Under the pieces are notes generated by a model. It was given only the letters and a program-made list of their open reading frames with translations, did no database searches and was not told the origin of the DNA. DNA of 64,000 bases from Pomphorhynchus laevis (Eukaryota; Acanthocephala; Palaeacanthocephala; Echinorhynchida; Pomphorhynchidae): NCBI GenBank assembly GCA_012934845.2, contig WNNJ02002717.1, positions 372,001 to 436,000 of the forward strand. The letters run 5' to 3'. The translations under genes were made by a program, and so were the position numbers. How positions within the stretch are numbered: the stretch's first letter is position 1; each line of letters starts with the position of its first letter. This document shows, one piece after another, positions 53,183 through 64,000 of the stretch.

Positions 53183-55223
53183 GTAGTTGAACGAAGATTG
53201 TGCTTAAGAGAAGTTTCAAGAATGGGATTATACGATGCGAAGTCAGGTGCTGATGCGAAGGAAACGTCAAAAACAGTATCGGTCTGAGTGGTCGTGTGAG
53301 CCAGAAATGGAGGAGCAGCATAACTGTAAAAGTTTTATTGATGAACAAAAACAGCATGTAAGCTGTTTACGTTGATACACCGAGTTATCGGATATTTTAA
53401 CTCTAGCAAGGGTCTATACGTTACAATCTTTACAACCGCATCTAAATTCCAAACTTGCATAACCAAGTTGGGAAATCTTCATTCCTGCTATGTCACCCGC
53501 TGCAGTAATTGGTAAAAACTTGATAATTTACTGTAGAAAGATTGCATAAAATCGCTAACAGAAAAACGGCTTTAAAATGGACTGCATAAAAACACGAGTT
53601 GATTAGTAAAGTAATTGCAAACTCGATACCAAGTTATTATTTTCAGTCGAGTCGAAATAAGTAATCGCAAAAGATGTATGCCGATGAGAATGTAAATGAA
53701 CAAATGTTATTCGACTTTGTATATAATAAAGTAAGTTATGTTATATATACAATTATTTTATTATCAACATAATCACATCGGTTATCTTTGAGGCTATTCA
53801 AACTGACAATTTCTGTTTTCATCACATGTTTGACAACTCAATCATTTGGTCTTATCTGCTTGTTTAAATCAACTTGCTGTTTGCTTAAACGTAAATATAT
53901 TTATAGCATTTATCTTTATCGACATACTGTAAATTACAATTTGTTCATGATGCACATAAATCTATGTGGTCTCCACGGCAGTATAATATACTATTCTACA
54001 TAATATACAATGCTATGAATCGTAAACAAATCATTTTCATGCTACTAATGAGCCCATTAAGGACATAATCACGTGTCGATCGTTGTGTTTGCGTTTGAAT
54101 ACGCATGGTTTAAGTTTTTTTTAATTAGTTGTGACAGACGTTCAGCAATAACATGTAGTTTATTTCTAGCTCAGTTTAATCTAAAACGTGCTAAAATGCG
54201 ATCGAGAAACTTCGTGCTTCCGGGACGCACAAATATCGACTTTATTTATATATAATCTCAATAAGAGCATATATCTTGAAATTTATTGTAACTGTTTTAT
54301 AAAAAAGAACAAAATTTAATTTCAAATGAACAAATATATTTATATTTGCTCTAATTATTTAAATGTCTTTTAATTAGCTTAAATATTTTTTGTATGCACT
54401 ATCAGTAATAATCAAAGCTTAATTTTATTATATTTATTTAGTTTAGAGAGTAAATACTCATTAATTGCTTATTAATTTATCTTATTAAAATTAATAAATT
54501 TCGATAAAAATTAATTTTATTAATTTCTTTTATATTTTATTAATAATTTTAATAACTAATTGCTTGATTTTAAATAAATTATTGCTTAATATGTTTATTA
54601 ATCGCTGTTATCATATTGGATTTATTAATCAAATTTGAATAATTTAAATTTAATAATTCAAATATAATAATTTAAAACTGATATCATATCAGTTCTTTTT
54701 CTGATATAATTAATTCTGATATATATTATATCAGAATTAATTATTAATTTTAATTCTAATATATATTATATTATTTAAAAATCAATTCATCAAAGCTGAT
54801 TTGATGTAATATTTGATCGAATATTTGGATATTTATGCTTTTAAATTTATAGTGCAAACTACGTAGACTCAGTTAACTGACATGATAGTTTAATTAATTT
54901 TCTTCTCTAGTATGACAGGTTAGACGTTTAATGAAAAGAATTATCAGTGATATAAATGCTTTCCTTAGAGGTAAGCCTTTTTCAAAAAAGGCCATATTTT
55001 TATTTACGAGGAATTTAATCTTTACTTGTAAAATTCGATTATTAAATTTAGACATTAGATTATTTGATTACATTATTAGATTGAATTTTATTTCATTATT
55101 ACTAAATTTTATTTGTGTTTAGTTAACATCACTAATTAAATTAAATGAGTAATTTGTTTGCTACAAAGCCCATTTTGACATATAATAGATCAATTTGAGG
55201 ATCAACTGTTGTTCGGAAATGAA
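53183..55223. other. AT-rich flank upstream of the transporter gene
   Basis: No gene is recognised. A perfect 17-bp hairpin (TAATTAATTCTGATATA with TATATCAGAATTAATTA) lies at 54707-54743, and the 19-bp motif at 54862-54880. The promoter and any 5' exon of the transporter gene at 55224 should lie here but cannot be placed. Confidence 0.35.
54862..54880 (+). repeat. Conserved 19-bp motif, copy 4
   Basis: CGTAGACTCAGTTAACTGA followed by CATGATA, one base different from copy 1. It lies about 340 bp upstream of the transporter gene start and again closes an AT-rich tract. Confidence 0.55.
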
Positions 55224-56686
55224 ATGACTTATTTTAAAATAATTATCGGAGCATTCTTCATAAACGCACTTCTTGACGGTATTCTTAACTCGATTGGACT
55301 ACTTTTTACATCAATGTTGGATTTTTTCAGTACATCAGTTACACTGACATCAATTGTTCCTGCCCTTGTGAATTCCTGTTTATATTTGTATTCTCCAATT
55401 ACCTACTCAATTGTAAAATTATTAGGAAATCGCAAGTCAGCAATTTTCGGTGGTTGTATATTATCATTTTCGTTAGTTACCTGTTATTTCATGTACAGTA
55501 TTGTTTCAGTACAAATAATACTAGGTGCGATATTCACGTTTGGAATGTCTTTAGCCAGTTCAGCCGCATTCATTGCGTTACAAACCGATTTTAACATTAG
55601 AAGATGTAACGGTCGTCTACTATCAGCGCTCGCATTTTCTGGTGGTGGTATCGGAGAAATGACGTTCCCCTTGCTTTGTCAATATTTTCTAGATAAATAC
55701 AATTGGCAGGATAGCTCCTTATTACTAGGCGGATTGGTTTTAAATGTAGTCGCTTTTGGAATATTGTTAAACGGTAGAACGCTTAGTACTGCTGTAATAC
55801 CGATGAAAATGTTAAGCGGAGGCAAGATTGCCATAGGCAACTTGGCGAAATCCGAACTTAGCGCGAAACAATATTCTACTTGTGACGATTCAAACAGTTC
55901 GCGTCAACAGTTACAAAGGTCATCTACATCAGCATCCACAGATCAGCATCAGCACCGACAAGATACTGTAAAATCTGATGAGCAAAAGCACTTTGAAAAT
56001 ACTACGATTAGTTTCTGTAGAAGCAACTTTAAGCGTTGTAAGAATTGGATCAGGTCTATAATTGATTTCAATGTACTGAAGCATTCACATTTTTGGCTAT
56101 TTTCCTTATCCAGTTCGGTTTCAGTAATGGCTCAAAATGCACCTCTTATCTTTTTAGCTGATCACATTACCAGTGAAAAAATTCCACTACGGTCGGAAAT
56201 CGCATATAGCGTGATCGGCGCGCAGTCAATCGTGTCCGAGTTGATAGCCGGCTTTATAATTGATCGTCGTATTTTAAATAATTGGATAATCTATGTGCTT
56301 TGGACACTACTAAGTGGACTAAGTTGCGTGTTATTATTTTTCAAAACGGTGATGTGTATTATATTATTTTGTGTACTGTATGGGTTCGGAATCAGCTTCA
56401 ATTATGTAATTACGATCGCATTGATGAGCGAAATCTTTAGCGAAGATAGTAGATATACTGCATATGGATTTCTGGAGATGACACAAGGCCTCGCGATGCT
56501 TATCGGCATTCCGCTGTCAGGTAGGAACAAATAAGTATACTTAATTTTGTAGTTTGTTTCTGCTTTATGGTGTATAAAGGTATGCTGCGAGACAAGTTTG
56601 GAAGTTATCAAAGCAGCTTTGTATTTACTTTCATTTGCAAGGTAATCGCCTCCTTCATTATGATGTTTTGGACGACGTCTCGTTGA
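55224..56686 (+). CDS. MFS transporter, monocarboxylate transporter (SLC16)-like
   Basis: Two exons, 55224-56520 and 56580-56686, joined over a 59-nt GT-AG intron (GTAGGA...TAAAG) with matching phase; product about 467 aa. The ATG at 55224 is the first in a frame that opens after a TGA; an additional 5' exon is possible because the usual DGGWGW start of SLC16 proteins is not seen. Six hydrophobic segments lie in the N half (TM1 KIIIGAFFINALLDGIL, TM4 ILGAIFTFGMSLASSAAFIA, TM5 LSALAFSGGGIGEMTFPLLC). A hydrophilic loop of about 90 residues rich in Ser/Gln (SSTSASTDQHQHRQD) follows, then six more segments ending IASFIMMFW. The 6+6 plan with a long central loop is typical of SLC16. Members carry lactate, pyruvate, ketone bodies or other organic solutes across the plasma membrane; the substrate here is unknown. 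Stop TGA is at 56684-56686. Confidence 0.75.
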
Positions 56687-57119
56687 TTCTAGCATATTCT
56701 AATTGGGTTTGTGTACATAAATGCAAAACACATTATTGTGTGGTTGCTAGAATGTTTTTTTTTCACTGATGAAAAAAGTAAAACTCATTATTAATTTTAT
56801 TATTAATTTATTTGTCTATGTTATATGAAATATATTTTAATTTTAACAAAATCTTTTATTTTAAATTATAAAAATTTATAAAATTTTCATTTGTTTCGTA
56901 AACACTTTAGTAGAAATAATCAGGTGAACATAACTTTGAATTTTACTGCATTTAAAACATATGTAAACAATTATATTAAAATAATATTAAATAATATCAT
57001 TTAATATTAATAATATTAAATAATATTTTAATCACTTTAAAATTAAAATAATTTTAGCTTTTTACCAAAATTAAAACTAAAACGGAGCAAATATAAAATA
57101 TTAAATTTATAATCTATAA
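56687..57119. other. AT-rich 3' flank of the transporter gene
   Basis: AT-rich sequence presumably including the 3' UTR. No other feature seen. Confidence 0.35.
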
Positions 57120-58775
57120 CTAACATATTGTTCGACATATTTCTAGTTTGTTGAATTGAATAGTATCTTGTCTACGACAAAATTTAACAATTTTATCAAT
57201 TCGCAAGCAAAAATTGACCGTCCTGAACTTAAGAATGAAACAAGCCTGATTTTCAACCAGGATCATCATATTTCTGCACCTGAATATTCACAACATCTAG
57301 GCACCTTACTCCTAGCAGCCGGTGAGAATACTGTGGGATACTACAATGATGTACAACAAAGCCAACTATCTGAATATTAAGGAAGCGAAGAATGAAACGA
57401 ACTTCAGTCGCACCGTGGAGAGAAAATTTAGCGGGGACAAGAACATCCGCAGTTAAAGGTTGCAATTATATTCGCTTAAATAAACTAGCGATCACAGTAT
57501 TAACGAGTACGTCAGTTATCTCCGTCAAATGTACAACGACTGGCAATTCCGATACATTTTCATAATGAAGCGTTATGAGATGCATTCGGATTGAGGTTAG
57601 CAGACGAGAATGCTCGCAAGACCGTTTGATGAGACCGTTCAAGGCTTATTTCAAAAATAACGAAACATTATCTCGAAGACGCTACGAGTACGACCGAAAT
57701 CGAAAAGACTATAAAGTCAACCTTCAATTACATTGTATATAATCCTTTAGTAGATAATAATGTAGTTGCAGTAAATGAGAAAAATCTTAAATATAAAAAA
57801 TTCCAACAACGCCAGTTATATTGGTGCGGAAAGTTAACAATATATGGACAGCACGCTTGTTCTGCGATGGGTAAGGTATAAGAACATTGCAATGGCATTT
57901 GCAATTTCGGCACTGTTCGTCACCGCAAATACTGAGTACGGCCGAGTGAATGATCACAACCAAGATTTCCTTATTGAATGCAGGGGTTACATTTCAGTCC
58001 AGATGAAGGATATTGATAATAAACTTGAATAACTGGCAGTCCGTCCCTTATTTCTTATGCTCGTAGTCAAGAAGTTTTCAAGCAGTAAATATATGCCTAC
58101 CTGGTTAATTGTTGGCACTCGATGTTGCTTCATTGTATCTAAGAATCAATCCTACGAGCCTTCTCCAACAAACCCCCTGTCTTGAAAATCCCACCGGTCT
58201 CGATCGTAAACGCCTTTAACAATGATAATCAAATACGCTACCCGTCTAGATACCGTTTCAAAGAGGACTGAATTTATCCGTAACGAAATCCAAAAGCTAT
58301 TTAAGGCATGAGTTATCGTTAGATCCCGATCACAGTGGCAATCGCAGATCCTTAAAAGAGACAACCGAAAAAAGAGACGGTGGAAAGCGCAGGTTATGTG
58401 TTGATTACGCGTTAATTATCAATAATTATAAAGTCTGTGACGTTTTCTCACATTCGTGATCCCAAAGGTAATCTACAAATTTCACGAAATCAGCATCTTC
58501 ACGAAAGTAAATTTACGCTCAGTATACCACCAAGTGCCCTGGCCAGTGACTACCAACATTATACGGCACGTGAAGCCGACTCGAACTCTGGCAATAAACT
58601 CGCTTCCCTTTAGTGTACTCATTGGTGTACCTGCACTTTTATCGTTTCATTCTGAATGACGTGGGGATTATTCTTAACTTTATACGAGGAGTAATTGTGG
58701 TATTGCTGTTTCTCTAACATATAGTTTGATATATTTATAGTTTGTTGAATTAAATAGTACATTGTCTTGTCAATT
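57120..58775 (+). mobile_element. LTR retrotransposon fossil, Ty3/Gypsy-like (second)
   Basis: Diverged direct repeats sharing TAGTTTGTTGAATT lie at the two ends (about 57120-57178 and 58718-58775). Inside are a gag-like zinc-knuckle region near 57805-57910 and an RT region near 58320-58640. It is much older and more decayed than the fossil at 23330-26747, lacks most of its length and has many breaks. Confidence 0.55.
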
Positions 58776-59275
58776 GCCTATATGCGACAGAATGGATCGA
58801 TGAAATATCAAATAGATTTATTTTTTGAATTAAATTTTTGATGACTTCATTATGCACGTTGCTTCAGCACTCTACAACAGCAGCACTCTACATTTCAGTG
58901 TTGTGAAACTAATGAACTTATGAAACCGCCGCTTTACGTCTTGGTCCTTTTAATGTTGGCTGACGATCACTCGACTTGAAGTGCAGTGTACTGCTCTTGC
59001 CCTTTAAATAGGGTTGAAGCAACATTTCAATTATATCAATGACTGCAGGGGCGTATCAAGAACGTTTAAAAAAATAAAAAACGAAGGTTTTTAAATAAAT
59101 CAAATCGTTTTTTAAATAAAAAATAAATATATTTACTATTTTGTTCATATTGCTCCACAAATAAAAAGCATAATATGATTATTATTTCTGTATATAATTT
59201 GTGTATCCAAATTATCCTATTTATTATTTCCAATTATAATTTTTGATCTTTCAATTTAAATTTGTGTATAAATAT
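58776..59275. other. Non-coding stretch
   Basis: Mixed-composition then AT-rich sequence between the LTR fossil and a small foldback element. No gene or RNA seen. Confidence 0.3.
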
Positions 59276-59439
59276 TAAATTTTTAAATATCCAGGAACAA
59301 TCAGATATAATTGAGTGACAGCAAAAATTATTTTGATATTTCGATAGTAACTTCGATAGCATCTTCAGAAAATTAACATTTGTTGTTAAAACGCTTTTGT
59401 TGTCGCTCACCAGATTGTTCCTGGATATTTAAAAATTTT
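59276..59439. mobile_element. Small foldback/MITE-like element
   Basis: About 164 bp with inverted ends of roughly 45 bp. The left end contains AAATATCCAGGAACAATC, then GAGTGACAGCAAAAA; the right end contains TTTTGTTGTCGCTCACCAG, then GATTGTTCCTGGATATTT. The inner about 70 bp (CGATAGTAACTTCGATAGC...) is unpaired. No ORF. It looks like a non-autonomous DNA element. Confidence 0.65.
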
Positions 59440-59657
59440 AAAATACAGATAAGAATGAATATTTATATCTAATAAATATTAAAATTTATCAATGCTATAT
59501 ACTCAGTAAATTTGTCGACTAACTTCACCAAATTAACGTACATTACGAACTTGGTATTTATGCAATATATTATATATCAAGTTTGTCTTGATGGCCAGTA
59601 AAAATGTGAATTACGATTACAAATAAAATAAAATAGAAATTAGAAAAATAAGTGAGA

Positions 59658-60414
59658 TCAGATGATTGTCGTTGCTACCACGTTTATAAAACACACCCAT
59701 GATTCTATGCAATCCACGTTATCTGTTGGATTGGATTCAAATGCTTTACAAGCTATACGCAAACAGTCGGCGGCTTCTCGAATTCCACTATGAGTCTGCA
59801 TATAAAAAGCGATATTTTTTCTTTTGTAATATTTAATATAATAAAAATAATAATAAAATAATTTTATTATATTTAATATTGTTGGTATTTTGCTGTACAA
59901 TAAATGTGAAAGGAACTTTTATGCTAATCATAGGGTATGACTATGCTATTTGCAAAAAGGGTGTATGTATAAAAATAACTGCTTTGTTAACTTAGAAAAA
60001 CACATGAATTTAAACACATTATCGCTTGTTCTTACCGTGGTTGTGTTTTAAAATGGCTGAGGTTTGGGTAATATTGTAATTATAATCGACTTAAAAACAA
60101 GATGAAATTTTGGAGTTTAGAACTAAATAAAGTTTAATCTTTTTAAAAATTCCCAAAACTTTAAGTTTTTAAATGCTTAGAAGTTTAAAAGCCAAACCCA
60201 AATTGAAGTTTTAGTATTTACTTAAACACTTATTTTATTAACGAGTTGTCATGATGTAACACTGAGCGAAGCCATAATGCTTTACGTAATACCGGATGAA
60301 ATTGAAACCACCGATCTTTATTAGTGCTGATCCGAAAACTTTCGAAATTCTCTTAAGATCTTTAATGTGTTGGCGAATTACATTTTCATGTCTAACGCCA
60401 TGCTGAAAAGCCAT
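59658..60414 (-). CDS. Possible host gene, two exons, small protein
   Basis: The right exon (60286-60414) starts MAFQHGVRHENVIRQHIKDL, then KRISKVFGSALIKIGGFNFI, and ends at a good donor (TAC/GTAAAG). The left exon (59658-59795) follows a TATGCAG acceptor and reads THSGIREAADCLRIACKAFE, then SNPTDNVDCIESWVCFINVV, with TGA at 59658-59660. Both junctions are phase 0, and together they give 88 residues. The left exon is the better supported. A 68-codon frame directly upstream (60378-60584, MLVSYIELGITNLEKASEIK) overlaps in another frame and may mean that the true upstream structure differs. I do not recognise the product. Confidence 0.3.
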
Positions 60415-61348
60415 ACTTGAAACGACATATCAAGTATTTGATGTTGTTTTACGTATAAACCTTGCATCGTCTTTTGCAAGTTAAACACGATCCTTAGTAA
60501 AAATATCTTTGTGTCAAGACAAAATTTTATCTCGCTAGCCTTTTCTAGATTTGTTATTCCAAGTTCTATATAACTCACTAGCATTTTTATAATTTTTCTT
60601 TTACATTGACGATAATTTATAGTTATTGTGAATATAACAAGATTAAGTCTGCAAATATAAGTTGCAGTTAAAGACTTGAACTTCCAGAAGTTTCTATGAA
60701 GAGTAATCCATATTTTCGCATCTCCTAGTTATAACATTTAGCTATTATTTTTATAATTTTACTCCTTCCTTTGTAAAGAGTAAACGTATTTCTTCAATCG
60801 CAGCTAATATAATTAATAAATCATAATTAAATAATTATTATTTTAAAAAAACTAATTAAAAACATTATTTATTTAATAAACATTATTTATTAATTCAATT
60901 TAATCATAAAATATTAATTTGTAAAGTCTCTATTTTGGCAAAAATAAAATATATTATTGTTATTCTGGCAATACTATTTACTTCAACAAAAAATAAGATT
61001 TGTAAAGTCTCTATTTTGGCAAAAATAAAATATATCTTACGTTTCACATTGAAATAAATATTTCGTTATTTCGACGATACCTTATAGTTATTTCAACAAA
61101 AAAATAAGAATATCGTTAAATATATTAATTGACAATAGATTATTGAAACCAAACTTAAACTGAATTGTCCGTATAACTTTGAAAAAAGCTATGACTAAGT
61201 TACGACTTTGTAACTTTAGAGATAACAAAAGTCATACTGCGTTTGTTAACAAATGCAGTATGCAAACTTTGCTTATCACATAATTTTACAATTAAATTAA
61301 TTAATTATGAATCTCAAAAGAGAGTGAGACCAATCCGCGTGAAATACG
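60415..61348. other. AT-rich stretch
   Basis: No convincing gene apart from the 60378-60584 frame mentioned above. TTTGTAAAGTCTCTATTTTG occurs twice (near 60918 and 61000), followed each time by GCAAAAATAAAATAT, a short direct repeat 82 bp apart. Confidence 0.35.
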
Positions 61349-61720
61349 TTGTTATCATTGAAGCCAGACGCGGAAGAACGGTAGCAAGTACCGTTTTGTC
61401 ATCACAATGACTCATCAGTGCCGGATCCCTCCCACTACTGGATACAGATGATCCAGTAGATGGATCATCTGCATCCAGATTCATTGGCAAAAGCAGATGT
61501 GCTTTTGCTAATGATCCTATTTGGTAAAGCAGTGGTGCTGATTTAGCACTCAATGTGAAGTTACCAGATATTTTTCTGGTACTTCATACACATGACTCGT
61601 GTGCCGTCTGCCAGTCCTCCTCTGCATCCAATAGTGGGAGGGATCTGGCACTGATGAGTCATTGTAACGACGAAACGGTACTTGCTACCGTTCTTCCGCG
61701 TCTGGCTTCAATGATAACAA
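61349..61720. mobile_element. Foldback element with nested hairpins
   Basis: The outer arms are 100 bp each (61349-61448 and 61621-61720, starting TTGTTATCATTGAAGCC), with 94 of 100 positions complementary; all six differences are transitions. Inside the loop lie further stems: 61438-61455 with 61461-61478 (17 of 18); 61481-61495 with 61500-61514 (TCATTGGCAAAAGCA, one G.T); AGTGGTGCT/AGCACT near 61531-61550; and about 12 bp with one bulge around TACCAGA/TCTGGTA (61556-61587). AT-rich TTAATTAATT sequence flanks both sides, about 45 bp away on the left. No coding role is evident. Confidence 0.75.
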
Positions 61721-61892
61721 TTAATTAATTAAATTAATTTGTTCAATTCCATTTAATAATTTAAAAAAAGAAATCTGAAATCTACAGTGTGCTTAAGACA
61801 AATTGAGCCAACAAAAACTATTTCATCCATAAAATGCTTAAATAGAGTAAATACTTAAAGGAAGAAAATAATATTTACAAACAGACAATTAG

Positions 61893-61898
61893 TTTATT
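61893..61898 (-). terminator. Polyadenylation signal AATAAA
   Basis: AATAAA on the minus strand, 5 nt beyond the TAA of the terminal exon at 61904-61987. Such closeness to the stop is unusual but possible with a very short 3' UTR. Confidence 0.35.
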
Positions 61899-61903
61899 CG
61901 CAT

Positions 61904-61987
61904 TTACATTTTCATCTCATATTTTTCGATCATTCGTTCAAGAGATCCACGAATTTCATGTGGCGTTGGCCTCAGATTTGTCAGTTC
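61904..61987 (-). CDS. Terminal exon of an unidentified host gene
   Basis: Following a TATTCTTTAG acceptor on the minus strand, the frame reads ELTNLRPTPHEIRGSLERMI, then EKYEMKM, and stops with TAA at 61904-61906. A canonical AATAAA lies just beyond (61893-61898), supporting a real 3' end. The peptide is helical and charged. The upstream exons should lie at higher coordinates but were not found before the LINE at 62960. Confidence 0.4.
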   Translation of the reverse strand, partial: ELTNLRPTPHEIRGSLERMIEKYEMKM

Positions 61988-62959
61988 CTAAAGAATAAAC
62001 AACAGTTTGCTAAAAATTTGCTTAAAAATTCTGGATATAATTAACTGATTACAATTGAACTGGATAATAGTGTGCCCACGTGCCACATAAATATTGGATC
62101 AAAATTGTATAATAATATCTTTTCGCCTTATTCGCAATATAATTTAGAATTCATTGTAAACACTTTTAAATTTACTAATTACTAATTACAATCAATTTAA
62201 AATAAATATTTAATATTAATATTACAATTATATTGTAACATTATAATTTAATATTACAAGCAGATCTCATATTTTTTAATTTAATAAAAATAGCGAATGT
62301 GATTGCAACATCAAGATAGTGATATATTCAAATTTTATTAAACAGAGGACTTGATAGAATGCACGAGATTCTAATTAATAGGTATATTCAATCTACAATT
62401 CCATATGATAGCTAAAAGTCAAATCTGGCAAAGTTATACGAAATTACATGCGGATCGAAATTTGCAAATTGCATGTACGTTGGTTACATGAAAGTAGATG
62501 ATTTTGATCGCGTGCAGATCGATTGAATGCAAAATAGTTTATAATTACGGCTATATTAAATCTTGAAACAAACTTTATTAACACACTGGATAGTGTTTCG
62601 GCCGTAAAGGAATCGCTCTCAGTTTTAACAAAATGTACATTCTCGCAATAGAAGCGTGTAACTGATATGCACTGGGTTCAAGCTATTTATGAGTCGGAAT
62701 TGTTGTGTTGCCCAGTTGGTAACGACTGATGAAACTGGTAATGGAGAAAAGTGTGAGTTTCATATCCATTAACTTGTAAAATAACTTAGGAGCAAGGCAA
62801 GCGAACACTAGTTTCAAGACAAGTTATAAGTGTTCAAGTTAATTACAAACCACATCAACGCTTTTGTCAAATCACGTTTCCTTGACAAGACAACATTCAC
62901 GAAAAGGAATTTCAAGTGAAGAACAAGGTAAATATAGTTCCATCTGTTTAATATAATAA
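61988..62959. other. Unassigned, AT-rich
   Basis: Presumed intron or upstream region of the minus-strand gene ending at 61904. I see no further exon with good splice signals and no repeats. Confidence 0.3.
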
Positions 62960-64000
62960 GGAGGGAGAGCTTTTTCAATTCCAAAAACGAAAAATTTGAT
63001 TATTATTAAGCTGCTAGCTCCTATAGAAAGGAGCAATTTATTTAATGCGTTCCAACGTAACTTCTCTGTTCAATACAAAAATATAATACTTTTAATTCTA
63101 TTAAATATTATGAAACAGAGATCAAAGTATCGTTCTACACCGAAGTTCTTGCTACAGCTTATGTCTCATTCTTCGAGAAAAACTACCTTGATAAAGGTAC
63201 GATAGTATTTAAACCTATACAGGCATCGATAAAAATTAATAATATACCAATGTTCTTATCATGCGAGAACATCATCTCTCTTATAAATGATTTCAATATC
63301 ACAAAAGTGAGATTTCTAAACGACAAGAAAAGGAATCTAACTCCCACTCCAACAAATCTCAAGGTCTTAGCTAAAATACTACACTTTCCTAATATCTCTG
63401 TTTCCGCCAGACAGGCCCTCTTGAATGAATACTGGAGCTCTAGATATAGATTCCAGTTGAGCAAAAATAGGGGGAGCCTTGCTAACCTTAAACCTTCTCA
63501 GTCTTCCTTCTGCAAGATATTCAAGAAGGATAAGTTTGTCTGTTGGAAGGATAGATCATTAGGTTGAATTGTTAGTATAGGCTTTGACAGAGTATTGGAA
63601 AAGTCACTATCCCTCAACCAATCCCGTCTTGGGGTGGCTATAGGAGTAGGAACTTATTTGTTACAGATATCCTAAATTCATGGGGTTCACTTGCGGGTAC
63701 CTCCAAATCCGTCGCTCCACTATCTTCTCGGGCCTGTCAGCTTGTGACAGACAACCAGAGAAAGGAGGTGATCATCACGATGCTATAAGCCTCCCCATCC
63801 GACATCGCTGGCATAAATATCAGCCGTTGGGTATTTTTACCGAAAAATAAATTGATTACATGTCCGAAAGATCTGCGGCCCATTTCGATTCAAAACTCCC
63901 TTATCTCCATTTACTAAAAAGCGCTTGCGCGTAAAATCCGCTACCATCTAAGTATGCGAAATTTAATCCCACCAGGTTTTATGGGTACGTGAAAGATCGC
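62960..64000 (+). mobile_element. LINE family F, second copy, internally deleted and cut by window end
   Basis: 62985-63320 matches LINE F ORF1 around 38440-38770 (IIIKLLAPIERSNLFNAFQR, then NDFNITKVRFLND). From about 63330 it jumps to sequence matching 40360 onward (TPTNLKVLAKILHFPNISVS, then NEYWSSRYRFQLSKNRGSLA and FVCWKDRSLG). About 1.6 kb, with the zinc knuckles and most of the nuclease, is missing. It runs past the window end with further stops. Confidence 0.7.

Overview
This is eukaryotic, almost certainly invertebrate animal, chromosomal DNA. Genes are split by GT-AG introns (51 to 1871 nt), and intergenic DNA is very AT-rich. A large share of the window is made of retroelements. The one gene I can name with confidence is the large-subunit ribosomal protein RPL5/uL18 (minus strand, 7788-11576). 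Its C-terminal tail looks arthropod/ecdysozoan-like. I infer an ecdysozoan host but cannot name the species.

Layout. 1-383: last coding exon of a Q/N/Y/R-rich host protein. 2271-4340: Penelope-like element with a GIY-YIG nuclease upstream of the reverse transcriptase (RT), i.e. the permuted Naiad/Chlamys layout. 5945-11576: RPL5 with two blocks of one alternating A/B satellite, one beyond its 3' end and one in its third intron. 13026-15423: duplicated segments and a small possible secreted-peptide ORF. 15690-22245: two copies of a pyrimidine-rich CR1/L2-like LINE (called family D here), with a tandem duplication and a possible host exon between them. 23330-26747: an LTR (Ty3/Gypsy-like) fossil, followed by an unidentified 281-codon ORF. 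27740-32930: decayed LINE and R2-like pieces.

31340-49570 is a nest of elements. An apparently whole R2-like non-LTR element (34240-37733, one 1040-aa ORF) sits inside a minus-strand Penelope-like copy, with a 14-bp target duplication. Beside it is a LINE with a zinc-knuckle ORF1 (38285-42126, 17-bp duplication). Around them lie several decayed R2-like copies, one split by a family-D LINE. 49600-53080 holds two minus-strand LINEs, one of them (family E) nearly whole.

53085-64000: chained hairpins, a two-exon MFS (SLC16/monocarboxylate-transporter-like) gene at 55224-56686, a second LTR fossil, two foldback elements, possible terminal exons of two minus-strand host genes, and an internally deleted LINE copy running off the end. 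Two themes recur: chained snap-back palindromes at many sites, and a 19-bp conserved motif present four times at the edge of AT-rich tracts.
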